A DNA stretch of 64,000 nt from Deefgea salmonis (GCF_020531905.1 NZ_JAJAWG010000005.1:1-64000), one strand, 5' to 3'; counted from the stretch's first letter, positions 44,935 through 54,983 are shown. Numbers and translations are program-made. The notes: generated by a model not told the origin, from the letters alone.

Positions 44935-45678
44935 ATGACTGCGATTACGCCGTTAAACGTTGAAATGGCCGGCATGCAGCTGATCGGTAGCGCGCATTTG
45001 CCTGAGCACGCCGAGCAAGCGGTATTAATGCTGCATGGCTTTACTGGCAATCGAGTGGAATACACTTATTTTTTTGTTACTTTGGCACGAGTATTGGCCG
45101 AACGTGGCATTGCGGTGTTTCGCTTTGATTTTTTGGGCTGCGGCGAGAGTGATGGGGCATTTGCTGAGGTTTCTGTCGCCAATCAAGCGGCACAAACCCA
45201 GCATTTATTGGCGTATTTAGCTAAAAACTATCCACAATATCAACGGCATTTGCTCGGATTTAGCATGGGCGGTTTGGTGGCATTGCAAACCGCTTTGGCC
45301 GATTCGGCATTGATTCGCTCATTGTGCTTATTGGCGCCAGCAGCCAATTTGGCGCAAATTGTTGAATCGGTGGCGGCGAGTAATCCCCAGGTGGGCGCTG
45401 CCGGTGGTGTGGATTTTTTAGGTTTAGAGATTAGCGCGCAATTTCGCCAAGAATTGGCGCAACTCGCGCCATTTTCCGGCTTAGCCAGTCTTGAAGTCCC
45501 CGCTTTGGTGGTGCACGGCCAAGCCGATGCGACAGTACCGGTGGAGATGGGTGAACAAGTGGCGGCGTGTTTGCCCTGCTGCCAGTTTGAAGCTTGGGCT
45601 GATGCCGATCATACCTTTGCTCGGCAAGCCGATCGCCAGCGTTTAGGGCAGCGCATCGCTGATTTTGTTTTGGCTTAA
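44935..45678 (+). CDS. Alpha/beta-hydrolase (esterase/lipase-like)
   Basis: The 247-residue cytoplasmic hydrolase has VLMLHGFTGNRVEY (oxyanion hole), FDFLGCGESDG, the nucleophile elbow GFSMGGLVALQT (Ser about 112), LVVHGQADATVP (acid) and WADADHTFARQAD (His). It resembles cinnamoyl-esterase-like proteins; the substrate is unknown. It lies 9 nt after hemL and is closed by a very strong hairpin. Confidence 0.86.
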   Translation: MTAITPLNVEMAGMQLIGSAHLPEHAEQAVLMLHGFTGNRVEYTYFFVTLARVLAERGIAVFRFDFLGCGESDGAFAEVSVANQAAQTQHLLAYLAKNYPQYQRHLLGFSMGGLVALQTALADSALIRSLCLLAPAANLAQIVESVAASNPQVGAAGGVDFLGLEISAQFRQELAQLAPFSGLASLEVPALVVHGQADATVPVEMGEQVAACLPCCQFEAWADADHTFARQADRQRLGQRIADFVLA

Positions 45679-45686
45679 ATAGCAGC

Positions 45687-45718
45687 CCACCGCGTGCGCA
45701 AACTTGCGCACGCGGTGG
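45687..45718. terminator. 15-bp hairpin between two convergent hydrolase genes
   Basis: CCACCGCGTGCGCAA / TTGCGCACGCGGTGG, a perfect stem with a 2-nt loop, but with no long T-run. It may act as a terminator for both convergent genes. The same TGCGCA..CACGC motif recurs at 52816-52840 and 53380. Confidence 0.6.
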
Positions 45719-45728
45719 CGGCTTTAAT

Positions 45729-46397
45729 TTACGCTAAAGATTTAGTCAAAAACTGGCCAATCAATTGAATCTCAGGCAAGCAAACCGAATGCTGAATCGG
45801 GTAGGTTTGCCATTGAACTTTCACCCCTAAATCAGCGACAAATTGTTTGGCTTTTTCACCGAGGGTAATGCCAACTACGGGATCGTGGCTGCCGTGGGCG
45901 GCCAAAATTGGCGTATTTTGGTTGGCGGCAATCGTGGCTGATGTCAGTAAAGATTCTGCTGGCAGATAAGTCGACAAAGCCACAATGCCTGCCAACGCTT
46001 CTGGATGGGTTAAACCGGCGGTATAGGCAATGGCACCGCCTTGGGAAAAGCCCGCCAGAATGATACGGTGGCTGGGTATCCCTTTGGCGTTTTCGGCGGC
46101 AATCAGGGCGCGAATCGCCGCCACCGATTGCTCAACGCCAGCGATGTCAGCTTGGCGGCTGATTTGATCAAAATGCACAATATCGTACCAAGCGCGCATC
46201 ACATAGCCGTTATTGCAAGTAATCGGCATCATTGGCGCATGCGGGAAAATAAAGCGCACGGCCAAATCGCTCGGTAGGCCAAGCTCCGGCACAATGCTCA
46301 CAAAATCATTCCCATCCGCGCCAAGGCCGTGTAGCCAAATCACGCTGGCGGTTGGATTAGGGGCGGTTTCAAGCGTGACACAAGCGAGGGTGCTCAT
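45729..46397 (-). CDS. Carboxylesterase (alpha/beta-hydrolase, phospholipase/carboxylesterase family)
   Basis: The 222-residue esterase resembles Pseudomonas EstB: SVIWLHGLGADGNDF (oxyanion hole), FIFPHAPMMPITCNNG, nucleophile GFSQGGAIAYTAGL (Ser about 117), ILAAHGSHDPVV (Asp about 170) and a C-terminal His in YPIQHSVCLPEI. It is cytoplasmic with a short-chain ester or acyl-protein substrate. It is convergent with the preceding hydrolase. Confidence 0.9.
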   Translation of the reverse strand: MSTLACVTLETAPNPTASVIWLHGLGADGNDFVSIVPELGLPSDLAVRFIFPHAPMMPITCNNGYVMRAWYDIVHFDQISRQADIAGVEQSVAAIRALIAAENAKGIPSHRIILAGFSQGGAIAYTAGLTHPEALAGIVALSTYLPAESLLTSATIAANQNTPILAAHGSHDPVVGITLGEKAKQFVADLGVKVQWQTYPIQHSVCLPEIQLIGQFLTKSLA

Positions 46398-46462
46398 TAC
46401 GACTCCAAAAGAAAATCAATCAATCTCGCTATGCTAACAAAGATTGCGCTTCCAGATAAAAA

Positions 46463-46486
46463 ATCAGCCCGACAAAGCGGGCTGAT
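46463..46486 (-). terminator. Terminator of the catalase gene
   Basis: ATCAGCCCG / CGGGCTGAT stem, with a T-run on the minus strand, 25 nt past the catalase stop. Confidence 0.9.
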
Positions 46487-46510
46487 TGGTTTAATACGAC
46501 GAGTGCGAGC

Positions 46511-47947
46511 TTATTTCAAAGCGGCGCGTACCCCGGCGGCGTAATCAGGATGAATCAATGCAAAGTGGCCCAATTGGCGCTCAATGATAAATTCCGGTAC
46601 GCCCTGCATGGCGGCAGCCAAATTGCTATACAAGCGTGATTTTTGGCCGTCATCAAACATCGCCCACAGTGCGCGCGGTTGCGAATAATCATCGTTGCCT
46701 TCACGGTGATCAAAGCGATCGGCATCGCCGCTGATTTTGAGCGCTGGCTCAGCCACAGCAGGGTTGGCGACTGGGCCGCCAAATGAATTTGGCTCGTAAT
46801 ATGCATCTGGATTTTTATCCATCGGCATAAAGTTCATGGCACCGTCGCGATGGTAAGTATGCACTGGGCATTTTGGTGCGTTCACTGGCAATGATTCGTA
46901 ATGCGTACCAAGGCGATAGCGGTGTGCATCGGCATAGCTAAATAAGCGCGCTTGCAATACTTTGTCTGGAGAAAAACCAATCCCCGGAACGATATTGGAT
47001 GGGCTAAACGATGCTTGCTCTAGCTCGGCAAAGTAATTCACCAGATTGCGGTTTAATTCCATCACGCCCACTTCGATCAAAGGGTAATCGCCGTGCGGCC
47101 ATACTTTGGTCAAATCAAATGGGTTGTAGCTGGTTTTGTCCGCGTCGGCTTCCGGCATGATTTGCACCGAAACGGTCCAGCGTGGGAAATCACCTTGATC
47201 AATCGCGCCTAATAAATCGATTTGCGTGCTTTCGCGAGTTTGACCCACGACCTCAGCCGCTTCGGCATTGGTCCAATGGCGATGGCCTTGCTGGGTTTTA
47301 AAGTGGAATTTCACCCAGAAACGCTCGTTTTTAGCGTTAATAAAGCTAAATGTGTGCGAGCCATAGCCATTCATATGGCGAACATCGGTTGGCAAGCCGC
47401 GATCAGAGAATAAAATTGTTACTTGATGCAAAGACTCAGGCGACAACGACCAGTAATCCCACATTGCGGTATTGGAACGTAAATGCGTGCGTGGATGGCG
47501 TTTTTGCGTGTGGATAAAATCAGGGAATTTCAGCGGATCGCGGATAAAGAACACCGGCGTATTATTGCCGACCAAATCCCAATTGCCTTCTTCGGTATAA
47601 AACTTCACCGCAAAACCGCGTACATCGCGCTCAGCATCGGCCGCACCCAATTCACCGGCAACAGTAGAAAAACGCGCGAGTAAATCAGTTTTTTTGCCGA
47701 TGGCGCCAAAAATATTCGCCTTAGTGTACTGGCTAATATCGTGGGTTACGGTGAAAGTGCCATGCGCGCCCCAGCCTTTGGCGTGGACTACGCGTTCAGG
47801 AATACGTTCGCGATTTTGATGCGCTAGTTTTTCCAGCAACTGCCAGTCTTGCAATAAAATTGGACCACGTGGACCTGCGGTCAGGCTGTTTTGATTGTCG
47901 GCAATTTGTGCACCGGCAGTGGTGGTTTGAAATGGACATTGGCTCAT
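46511..47947 (-). CDS. katA: Monofunctional haem catalase (small-subunit, clade 3 type)
   Basis: ATG at 47947 is chosen because AGGAGAAAG lies just before it; the frame is open upstream. The 478 residues match clade 3 catalases: [22 protein letters not shown], the distal His region [34 protein letters not shown] and the proximal haem Tyr in [14 protein letters not shown] (about 341-350). It lacks a flavodoxin-like C-terminal extension. It detoxifies H2O2 in the cytoplasm. It is a single gene with its own terminator. Confidence 0.95.
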   Translation of the reverse strand: MSQCPFQTTTAGAQIADNQNSLTAGPRGPILLQDWQLLEKLAHQNRERIPERVVHAKGWGAHGTFTVTHDISQYTKANIFGAIGKKTDLLARFSTVAGELGAADAERDVRGFAVKFYTEEGNWDLVGNNTPVFFIRDPLKFPDFIHTQKRHPRTHLRSNTAMWDYWSLSPESLHQVTILFSDRGLPTDVRHMNGYGSHTFSFINAKNERFWVKFHFKTQQGHRHWTNAEAAEVVGQTRESTQIDLLGAIDQGDFPRWTVSVQIMPEADADKTSYNPFDLTKVWPHGDYPLIEVGVMELNRNLVNYFAELEQASFSPSNIVPGIGFSPDKVLQARLFSYADAHRYRLGTHYESLPVNAPKCPVHTYHRDGAMNFMPMDKNPDAYYEPNSFGGPVANPAVAEPALKISGDADRFDHREGNDDYSQPRALWAMFDDGQKSRLYSNLAAAMQGVPEFIIERQLGHFALIHPDYAAGVRAALK

Positions 47948-48340
47948 GGACTTTCTCCTAATGGCTAGCTGCAAAATGAGCGCTGATCTCTTCTAGCGCT
48001 TTGAGGGATTCTAGAAGCAGATTTAGCATCGCTGACACTCTGATTCAAATAATAAGGTTGAAGTATATGCAGCGTTTTGAAATAGTGAAATTTGATTATA
48101 AAGATCGAACCGATTGATTTTAACTAACGAATAGGGTGTGTCGATTGATTTAATGGGTATTGATAATCAATCCTATTAAAACAAGGCTTGCGTGATTATG
48201 CGGGGAGGGGGTATGGCAGAGTGTTGCGCTATATCAAAGCAATAAATCGCCGACAAACGTAAAAATTCACATCGTAATCGGCATAAAAAACGCCGTCATT
48301 GCGACGGCGTTGTGTCATTTGCTTCTGAATGATTTAGGGA
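47948..48340. other. Regulatory region upstream of catalase
   Basis: No gene. An imperfect palindrome TAATGGGTATTGAT / AATCAATCCTATTA lies at 48151-48178, with TTGATAATCAA at its centre, loosely like a Fur-type site. The grxD terminator lies at 48289-48311. Confidence 0.4.
48289..48311 (-). terminator. Terminator of grxD
   Basis: AACGCCGTC / GACGGCGTT with a T-run on the minus strand, downstream of the glutaredoxin gene. Confidence 0.9.
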
Positions 48341-48661
48341 TTATTCAGCGTCTTTAAATTCGTTCAACATGGTTTGCAATTCGCCGTTGGCGTAAAGCTC
48401 TTTCATAATGTCTGAACCGCCGACAAATTCACCCTTGATATACAACTGCGGAATCGTTGGCCAGTTGGCGTATTCTTTGATGCCTTGGCGAATATCGGCA
48501 TCGGCCAAGACATTCACCGCAGCAAAACTCACGCCACAGTTTTTAAGGATTTGTACTGCGCCCGATGAAAAACCGCACTGTGGAAACGATGGCGTGCCTT
48601 TCATGTACAACACCACAGAATTGTCGGTCACTTGCTGGCGAATAGTGTCTTGAATACTCAT
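48341..48661 (-). CDS. grxD: Monothiol glutaredoxin (Grx4/GrxD type)
   Basis: The 106-residue protein binds a [2Fe-2S] cluster and delivers iron-sulfur clusters. The active-site motif CGFS is in KGTPSFPQCGFSSGAVQI (about 22-39), and WPTIPQLYIKGEFVGGSDIM is the glutathione-binding segment. It lies between prmC (83 nt upstream) and a terminator. Confidence 0.94.
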   Translation of the reverse strand: MSIQDTIRQQVTDNSVVLYMKGTPSFPQCGFSSGAVQILKNCGVSFAAVNVLADADIRQGIKEYANWPTIPQLYIKGEFVGGSDIMKELYANGELQTMLNEFKDAE

Positions 48662-48744
48662 GATGGCCTCAAAAGCTTGATTGATTTAGTCGGGTATTGT
48701 AAGCGCATGCCGAGTTAGCGGCAAGCCCACCGAGCATGGATTTT

Positions 48745-49551
48745 CTAGCCGTAGCGGCCACCGCTCACGCGGTCATTGTCGCCCAAATCACGCCACGTTT
48801 GCACTTCGCTAAAGCCCGCTTGCTGCAATAATTCGCGGCATGCTGCGCCTTGATCCCAGCCGTGTTCTAGCAACAGCCAAGCGCCCGGTTTGAGCTGAGC
48901 TCGTGCCGCGCTAATGATGTGCGTCAAGTGCTGCAAACCATCGTGACCATCAGTCAGCGCGCCGCTAGGCTCAAAGCGTAAATCGCCTTGGCTTAAATGC
49001 GCGTCGGCCGCATCAATATACGGCGGATTGCTAACGATTAAATCAAAGCGCTCGCCAGCCACCGCTGCCAGCCAATCCGATGGCAAAAATCGCACCTCAG
49101 CGCCCAGCGCTGCTGCATTGCTTTGCGCTACAGCCAAAGCTGCCGGCGAAATATCCAGCGCCGCCACCGTCAGATCTGGCCGCTCGAGTTTGAGGGTAAT
49201 TGGAATGCAGCCCGAGCCCGTACCCAAATCAATAATGTGCCCAGCTTGCGGCGCATGGGCAATCGCCAATTCAACCAGTAATTCGGTATCGGGGCGCGGA
49301 ATCAGCACGGCGGGTGAGACTTGAAATTCGCGGCAATAAAACTCACGCGAACCAAGGATGTACGCCACCGGCTCGCCAGCTCGTCGCCGCGCTGCCAAAG
49401 CAGCAAACGCTGCGTGCTGATCTTCGCTGGCGGCGTCGCTATCATGGCCAATCAGCCAAGCGCGGTTTTTTTGCACGATATGCAGTAGCAACACCTGAGC
49501 ATCAAAACGCTCAATACCACTGCTGACAATTAATTCACGATACGTTGGCAT
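48745..49551 (-). CDS. prmC: Peptide chain release factor N5-glutamine methyltransferase
   Basis: Methylates the GGQ glutamine of release factors RF1 and RF2. The 268 residues show YILGSREFYCREFQVSPAVLIPRPDTELLV, the SAM site IDLGTGSGCIPITL (about 112-125) and the catalytic NPPY in LIVSNPPYIDAAD (about 177-180). It starts 15 nt after the stop of mgtE on the same strand, so the two may be co-transcribed. Confidence 0.94.
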   Translation of the reverse strand: MPTYRELIVSSGIERFDAQVLLLHIVQKNRAWLIGHDSDAASEDQHAAFAALAARRRAGEPVAYILGSREFYCREFQVSPAVLIPRPDTELLVELAIAHAPQAGHIIDLGTGSGCIPITLKLERPDLTVAALDISPAALAVAQSNAAALGAEVRFLPSDWLAAVAGERFDLIVSNPPYIDAADAHLSQGDLRFEPSGALTDGHDGLQHLTHIISAARAQLKPGAWLLLEHGWDQGAACRELLQQAGFSEVQTWRDLGDNDRVSGGRYG

Positions 49552-49566
49552 ATTGCTGGCTCTGGT

Positions 49567-51003
49567 TTACATCAAAAAGATCGTCGCCAATCCCAAAAAG
49601 ATAAAAAATCCTAGGCTATCGGTGAGTGCGGTAATCAGCACCGACGAGCCATAAGCGGGGTCGCGGCCAAATTTTTGCATAATTAGCGGCACAAACAAAC
49701 CGACCAAGGCCGCCACAATCATATTGAGCATCATTGCGCCCATCATCACCAAGCCCAAACCCATCTGGCCGTATAAAGCCCACGCCATCACGCCCAATAC
49801 GCTGCCCCACATCAGGCCATTAATCAGCGCAATGCCTAATTCTTTGAGCAGCAACATCCGGGTATTGGACGGCTGAATTTGCCCCAGCGCCAAACCGCGA
49901 ATAATCAGCGTGGTAGTTTGCGTGCCGGTATTGCCGCCAATCCCCGACACAATCGGCATTAAGGCTGCCAGCGCCACCAAATGCGAAATGGTATCTTCAA
50001 ACGAGCCAATCACGCGGCTGGCGATAAAGGCAGTACAAATATTCAGCGCCAACCACGGCCAACGATTTTTAACCGCCTTGCCGACGCTAGAAAACAAATC
50101 TTCGTCTTTCAAACCGGCTAAAGACAGCACTTCGGCGTCGGATTCTTCACGAATCACGTCGACCATTTGATCCACGGTAATGCGGCCAATCACTTTGTGA
50201 TTGCTATCGACCACGGGCGCTGACACCAAGTCATAACGCTCAAACGCTTGCGCCGCTTCGCCTGCGTCGTCAAACGGTTGAAACACCACCACATCGTCGG
50301 CCATCATTTCTTGCACGTATTGCTCTGGATCGCTTACCAGTAATACGTTTAATGGCAATACCCCTTTAAGGATGTCATGATCATCAACGACAAACAGCTT
50401 ATCGGTATGCGTGGGTAGCTCGTCAAAACGGCGTAAATAGCGCAAGACCACTTCGAGCTTAATATCGGCGCGAATCGTCACCATCTCAAAATCCATCAGC
50501 GAGCCGATTTGATCTTCGGTGTACGACATCGCCGATTGCACTTCGGCGCGGTCTTCTGCGTCGAGCGTATCGAGCACTTCACTTTGCACGGCGCTCGGCA
50601 AGTCCGGCACCAAATCGGCCAGCTCGTCGGTATCGAGTTGCCCGGCGGCGGCGACCATTTCGTGCGGCGCCATATCGGCCAGCAACGATTCCCGAACGGC
50701 GTCGGAGACTTCGAGCAAAATCTCGCCGTCGTCTTCAGCGTCGACCAAGCCCCACACCATTAAACGATCAGCGTGCGGCAGCGCCTCTAAAATATGCGCA
50801 ATATCGGCCGGATGCAGCGTGGCCAATTTCATTTGTAATTCGGTGAGGTTCTGTCGATGAACGAGTTTTTCGACTAAATCATGCTTGGGACCTTCTTGCT
50901 TATGTACCATCCCTTCCACGAGCTTGTGCCGCTCTAAAAGCCGAGTGACTTGTTGCAAACTGTCTTGCAAGCTTTCTTGTGGTTTCCGGGTGAGTACAGT
51001 CAT
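49567..51003 (-). CDS. mgtE: Magnesium transporter MgtE
   Basis: The 478-residue Mg2+ channel has an N-terminal cytoplasmic domain (about 40-165, LHPADIAHILEALPHADRL..), two CBS domains (about 170-290, LKGVLPLNVLLVSDP and KVIGRITVDQMVDVI) and five membrane helices from about 320 onwards with the family's PIVSGIGGNTGTQTTTLIIRGLALGQ. It is gated by intracellular Mg2+. It is divergent from cls, and prmC follows. Confidence 0.94.
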   Translation of the reverse strand: MTVLTRKPQESLQDSLQQVTRLLERHKLVEGMVHKQEGPKHDLVEKLVHRQNLTELQMKLATLHPADIAHILEALPHADRLMVWGLVDAEDDGEILLEVSDAVRESLLADMAPHEMVAAAGQLDTDELADLVPDLPSAVQSEVLDTLDAEDRAEVQSAMSYTEDQIGSLMDFEMVTIRADIKLEVVLRYLRRFDELPTHTDKLFVVDDHDILKGVLPLNVLLVSDPEQYVQEMMADDVVVFQPFDDAGEAAQAFERYDLVSAPVVDSNHKVIGRITVDQMVDVIREESDAEVLSLAGLKDEDLFSSVGKAVKNRWPWLALNICTAFIASRVIGSFEDTISHLVALAALMPIVSGIGGNTGTQTTTLIIRGLALGQIQPSNTRMLLLKELGIALINGLMWGSVLGVMAWALYGQMGLGLVMMGAMMLNMIVAALVGLFVPLIMQKFGRDPAYGSSVLITALTDSLGFFIFLGLATIFLM

Positions 51004-51370
51004 AGGCAGGCCCTAGTCGGCGGTGGCATGTCTGCCACGCAAATTGAAGATAGGCGCGCAGTTTACCACGCGACTGTGACCAAACGCGCTTTAGCGACGT
51101 TTAGGCCGATGTTGTGGGCGATTCAAAGCCGAAGTCATGCGTTTTGCGCGAACTGGCGGCAAAAATACCCGCGCGTGGCAGGGCAAACCAAGGTCAAACT
51201 GGTGACATTCACCCACGCAAAACGGGAATTCGCTTACCGCAGCATCCGTGCCTGCGTGTTAGCATCAAAATATTCAGTAGATTTAGATAACGTGTTGTTG
51301 ATTTTAAGTGCCTGCGGCACGGCATCAACACGAGACTAAACATTGCCAATATTCAAGCTGGGAGCAATGT
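51004..51370. other. Divergent promoter region between mgtE and cls
   Basis: No gene or known riboswitch was recognised. Near 51302 it carries TTAAGTGCCTGCGGCAC, which is repeated almost exactly near 55969 (TTAAGTGCCTACGGCAC). Confidence 0.4.
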
Positions 51371-52795
51371 ATGCATTGGAATCAAATACTGGCCGTGGTG
51401 TTTGTCGCGATCCAGTTGGTGTTTATTGCGCGGGCGATTTTGCGGCCGCAGCGCGAGCCGGCGTCGCGGGTGGCGTGGATTGTGGTGATTATGCTGCTGC
51501 CGGGCTTGGGGGTGTTGGCGTATATCTTGCTCGGCGAAACTAGTATTGGTCGGCATCGCATTGCGCGCTTGCATCAAGTCAATCAAGTGTTGCAGCAGGC
51601 CCAAACCACCCCATGGCCGCAGCAAATTCCCGAGCGATTTAGTCAACTATTTCGTTTTGGCCAATCGGTGAATGGCTTTGTGCCGGTGGCGGGTAATCGC
51701 GCGACTTTGCTGGCCGACTCCAGTGCCGCGATTGACGCCATTGTGGCCGATATCGACGCCGCCACCGAGCATGTGCATCTGATTTTTTATATCTGGCTTA
51801 CCGATCACAGCGGGCTGAAAGTGGTTGCCGCCTTGCAACGCGCCGCCGCGCGCAAGGTGGCCTGCCGCGCCATGGCCGATGGTTTGGGGTCGCGCTTGAT
51901 GATTGCCTCACCGCATTGGCAAGCGATGCAAGACGCTGGGGTGCAAGTGGCCGTGGCGCTGCCGATTGGTAACCCGATTTTGCGGCCATTGCGTGGCCGC
52001 ATTGATTTGCGTAATCACCGCAAAATCGTCGTGATCGATCGCAATATCACCTATTGCGGTAGCCAAAATTGCGCCGATGCGGCGTTTTTGGTCAAAGCCA
52101 AATTCGCCCCGTGGGTCGACATTATGTTGCGCTTCACTGGCCCGATTGCCCAGCAAAATCAGCTGTTATTTATGAGCGATTGGATGGCGCAAACCCACGA
52201 AGACTTAAGCTGCTACGCGCAATACACCCCGCAGGCCAATGCCGGCGGCTTTGTTGCTCAAGTGATTGGCACTGGGCCAACGCTGCAGTATTCGGCGATG
52301 CCCGAGGTGTTTGTGACACTGATGTTTGCCGCCCAGCGCGAGTTATTTATCACCACGCCGTATTTTGTACCGGATGAAGCGATGCAAGCGGCGCTATGCG
52401 CCACCGCGCGGCGCGGCGTAAAAACCACGATTATTTTCCCTGCTCGCAATGATTCATGGATTGTCGCCGCTGCCAGCCACAGCTATTACGGCGAATTACT
52501 CGCCGCAGGCGTTGAAATCTATGAATACATCGGCGGCGTTTTACACGCCAAAACGCTCACGCTGGATGGTGAAGTCAGCCTGATCGGCTCGGCCAATATG
52601 GATCGGCGTAGTTTTGAGCTTAATTTTGAAAACAACATCCTGCTGTACGACGCCGCCATCAGCCAAGATATCCGCCAACGCCAAGCGCACTATTTGGCGC
52701 AAAGCCAGCCCGTCACCGCCGCAATGGTCGAGCAATGGCCGATGCACCGCCGCTTTTGGAATAACACCATCGCCATGCTCGGGCCGGTACTGTGA
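51371..52795 (+). CDS. cls: Cardiolipin synthase
   Basis: ATG at 51371 is chosen because GGGAG precedes it and translation upstream lacks family sequence. About 474 residues: two N-terminal membrane helices (ILAVVFVAIQLVFIARAIL; VAWIVVIMLLPGLGVLAYIL), then two phospholipase D HKD motifs, NHRKIVVIDRNITYCGSQN (about 216-234) and LHAKTLTLDGEVSLIGSAN (about 396-414). It condenses phosphatidylglycerol to cardiolipin in the inner membrane. A repeat-rich intergenic region with a terminator follows. Confidence 0.93.
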   Translation: MHWNQILAVVFVAIQLVFIARAILRPQREPASRVAWIVVIMLLPGLGVLAYILLGETSIGRHRIARLHQVNQVLQQAQTTPWPQQIPERFSQLFRFGQSVNGFVPVAGNRATLLADSSAAIDAIVADIDAATEHVHLIFYIWLTDHSGLKVVAALQRAAARKVACRAMADGLGSRLMIASPHWQAMQDAGVQVAVALPIGNPILRPLRGRIDLRNHRKIVVIDRNITYCGSQNCADAAFLVKAKFAPWVDIMLRFTGPIAQQNQLLFMSDWMAQTHEDLSCYAQYTPQANAGGFVAQVIGTGPTLQYSAMPEVFVTLMFAAQRELFITTPYFVPDEAMQAALCATARRGVKTTIIFPARNDSWIVAAASHSYYGELLAAGVEIYEYIGGVLHAKTLTLDGEVSLIGSANMDRRSFELNFENNILLYDAAISQDIRQRQAHYLAQSQPVTAAMVEQWPMHRRFWNNTIAMLGPVL

Positions 52796-52943
52796 GCCGG
52801 TTCAACACTGCATCCGCGTGCGCAACGGATTTGCGCACGCTACTATCGCCAATCTATTGGGTATCTGCTTGCTGGCATTAATTATCGATGCTTGTAGTAC
52901 CGTAGGTTGGGCTAAGCTTGCGCAGCCCAACGTTTACCGCGAT

Positions 52944-52980
52944 AAAACAACCGCCCGATTTATTCCGGCGGTTTTGTTTT
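52944..52980 (+). terminator. Terminator downstream of cls
   Basis: AAAACAACCGCC / GGCGGTTTTGTTTT stem with a 10-nt loop, about 150 nt past the cls stop. Confidence 0.7.
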
Positions 52981-53423
52981 ATGCGGCTGCGCCGCGTGAT
53001 TTTGGGTGCGCGTTCCGCCGCGCGGGCGGGAATGGGACTTTGCTTCTGCAAAGCCCCCTTCACCCCAAAGCAGCCCCCGGCATCTGCGCCGACTTCGTCG
53101 GTGCCCTCGCTGCGGACAATCGAGGCGGTTGCGCTCAAAACTCGGCCTGCGGCCTCAAACAATGAGCGCAAAAACCCCGCCCCGCTTGTTCCTCACTCGG
53201 CTTGATACAGGGGATGACTAGCCCCAGACCCACGATCAAGACGATATTAAGATGTATTGCCAGCAAAGCTTTGCTGTTCAAGGGCTAGATCGAGATACAT
53301 CATTAATCGCGTGCGCCGCAATGCTTCTGTAGGGCGACAATAAGCGAAGCGCATTGCGCCGCATGGATTTTGGTGCGCCTTGGCGCACGCGGTGGCGATG
53401 TTGGGCGTTAGCGCATAAAAAAA

Positions 53424-53443
53424 CCGCCAGTCATCACTGGCGG
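53424..53443 (-). terminator. Terminator of the DUF4234-like gene
   Basis: CCGCCAGT / ACTGGCGG with a long T-run on the minus strand. Confidence 0.9.
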
Positions 53444-53466
53444 CTTGGGGGACAATCGGGGCCGAC

Positions 53467-53925
53467 TTAGCTGGCGTAACCGATTTCTTCTAAATCTTGA
53501 TGCAGCGTGTTGAATTTGTAATTGATATAAAACACCGTAAACAAAAACGTCCAACCGCCATGAAACCAATCTGCGCTGGGTGCTGGGCTGGCAAAAATCA
53601 GATTAAAACGGCTACGCATCTGAAACGCCCACACAATCGCCAATAGCGACGTGGCAATACTCAATAAACTGCTGGCCACATTAAACGCATGCTCAGGCGG
53701 CACAAAAAACGACGCCACGGTAACAATCGCGCTCAACATATAGCAGCCAAATAGCCCTTGAATCAGCAGCGGAGAAATCGGCGGCATATTTGGGATTTGC
53801 AGCAATTTTTGGCTCTGCTGCTGCACATAAAACGCCGTGTAAATCCCTAAACTGAGCGCGCTTAGCAAATACAAACGCCAAGTGCTTTGGCTTTTCATCA
53901 ATTGGATGATTTCTTTACGGTTCAC
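53467..53925 (-). CDS. DUF4234-like small membrane protein
   Basis: The frame starts at GTG 53925 with AGGA 6 nt upstream. The 152-residue protein has about four hydrophobic segments (18-33, 50-72, 80-102, 122-136). Its opening STWRLYLLSALSLGIYTAFYV resembles DUF4234 proteins (a short loop then a first helix with LSLGIY). The function is unknown. It is downstream of the EamA gene on the same strand with a 27-nt gap. Confidence 0.65.
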   Translation of the reverse strand: MNRKEIIQLMKSQSTWRLYLLSALSLGIYTAFYVQQQSQKLLQIPNMPPISPLLIQGLFGCYMLSAIVTVASFFVPPEHAFNVASSLLSIATSLLAIVWAFQMRSRFNLIFASPAPSADWFHGGWTFLFTVFYINYKFNTLHQDLEEIGYAS

Positions 53926-53952
53926 AATAAGTCCTGCTGGGAATGAATCGGG

Positions 53953-54849
53953 CTAAAGCAGCGCCACCCGCCAACGACGACCCGCCCATGGCTGTAGCAC
54001 TGCAGTCAAAGAGGCTAACACAATCAAGCCACCACCGATAAGCAGTTGTGCATTGAAAGCCTCACCCAGATACATCACCGCAAATAAAGCGCCAAATAAT
54101 GGCTCGCTGCCGAGCAGCACCGCGGCGCGTGAGGGCGAGCTACGGGCGATGGCATAATTTTGAGCAAAAAAAGCCAACAAAGTACACAGCAGTACCAAAA
54201 ACAAAGTACCGCCCCAGAATGTCATCGACTGCGGCAAGGCCGGTAATCCGTCGCTCGATGACAAGGCCAAAACCAGACAACCCAGCGCCAAAACGCCAGA
54301 TTGTACGGCGGTGAGCGCCAGCATATCCGGTGGTGATTGCGTACAGCGGCGCTTGGTTTCAACCATCATTAGCGCCCGCAACACCGCCGCCGCTACCATC
54401 AAACCATCGCCTAAATTGAACGCCATATGCAAATTACTAGCAATCAATGCCGCGCCCAAGAGCGCCACAGCAGCGGCGATCCACATCCCAATATCGGGCG
54501 ACTTTTTTAGAATTTGCCACTCAAACCACGGAGTAAATACCACGCATAGCGCAATCAAAAACGCGGCATTGGTCGCCGAGGTTTTGGCTAAGCCAAAGGT
54601 TTCACACAGAAAAATCGCCAACAAAATCCCGCCCAAAGGCAGGCCAACTCGAATGGCGTTTTTCACTGCAGGCTGACGCAAATGACGCAAACTCGGCAGC
54701 AATAGCACAAAGGTAATCCCAAAGCGTAATGCCAAAAAGCCCAGCACCGGGTAATACAGCAGCGCCATTTTGGCGACGCCATAACTACAGCCCCACACCA
54801 TGGCCACCGCCAATAACATCAGCTCAGGCAACGGTAAACGATAGCGCAT
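53953..54849 (-). CDS. DMT-superfamily (EamA) transporter
   Basis: AAGGAGAAG lies right before ATG 54849, so the longer frame is not used. The 298-residue protein has ten membrane helices in two EamA repeats (first LMLLAVAMVWGCSYGVAKMA; second starting near residue 150). It probably exports a metabolite or amino acid. It is divergent from the LysR regulator (134-nt gap), a common regulator-target layout. Confidence 0.9.
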   Translation of the reverse strand: MRYRLPLPELMLLAVAMVWGCSYGVAKMALLYYPVLGFLALRFGITFVLLLPSLRHLRQPAVKNAIRVGLPLGGILLAIFLCETFGLAKTSATNAAFLIALCVVFTPWFEWQILKKSPDIGMWIAAAVALLGAALIASNLHMAFNLGDGLMVAAAVLRALMMVETKRRCTQSPPDMLALTAVQSGVLALGCLVLALSSSDGLPALPQSMTFWGGTLFLVLLCTLLAFFAQNYAIARSSPSRAAVLLGSEPLFGALFAVMYLGEAFNAQLLIGGGLIVLASLTAVLQPWAGRRWRVALL

Positions 54850-54983
54850 GGGCTTCTCCTTATCGCCAAAGTCTTGGCTGTTCACTTTGCTGGGTTTTTC
54901 AATCGGGCTCGATTGGGTTTTGGCATTATCAATTTATACTCAGCGATTGATAATCCATTCCAATTGCATAGGACTTGTGCGCG

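Larger units (their letters stand above)
52796..53466. other. Repeat-rich intergenic region after cls
   Basis: No gene was supported. It contains the hairpin GCGTGCGCAA / TTGCGCACGC (52816-52840), a GTTGGGCTAAGC..GCCCAAC motif of the repeat C type near 52908, a terminator at 52944-52980, an inverted fragment of repeat A at about 53250-53290 and GC-rich repeat remnants. Confidence 0.5.

Noticed and set aside
51004-51370. A magnesium riboswitch upstream of mgtE
   Set aside because: I could not identify the M-box or ykoK conserved core in this region.
52614-53221. Several plus- and minus-strand frames overlapping the end of cls and the following gap
   Set aside because: They are shadows of cls or lie in GC-rich repeat sequence.
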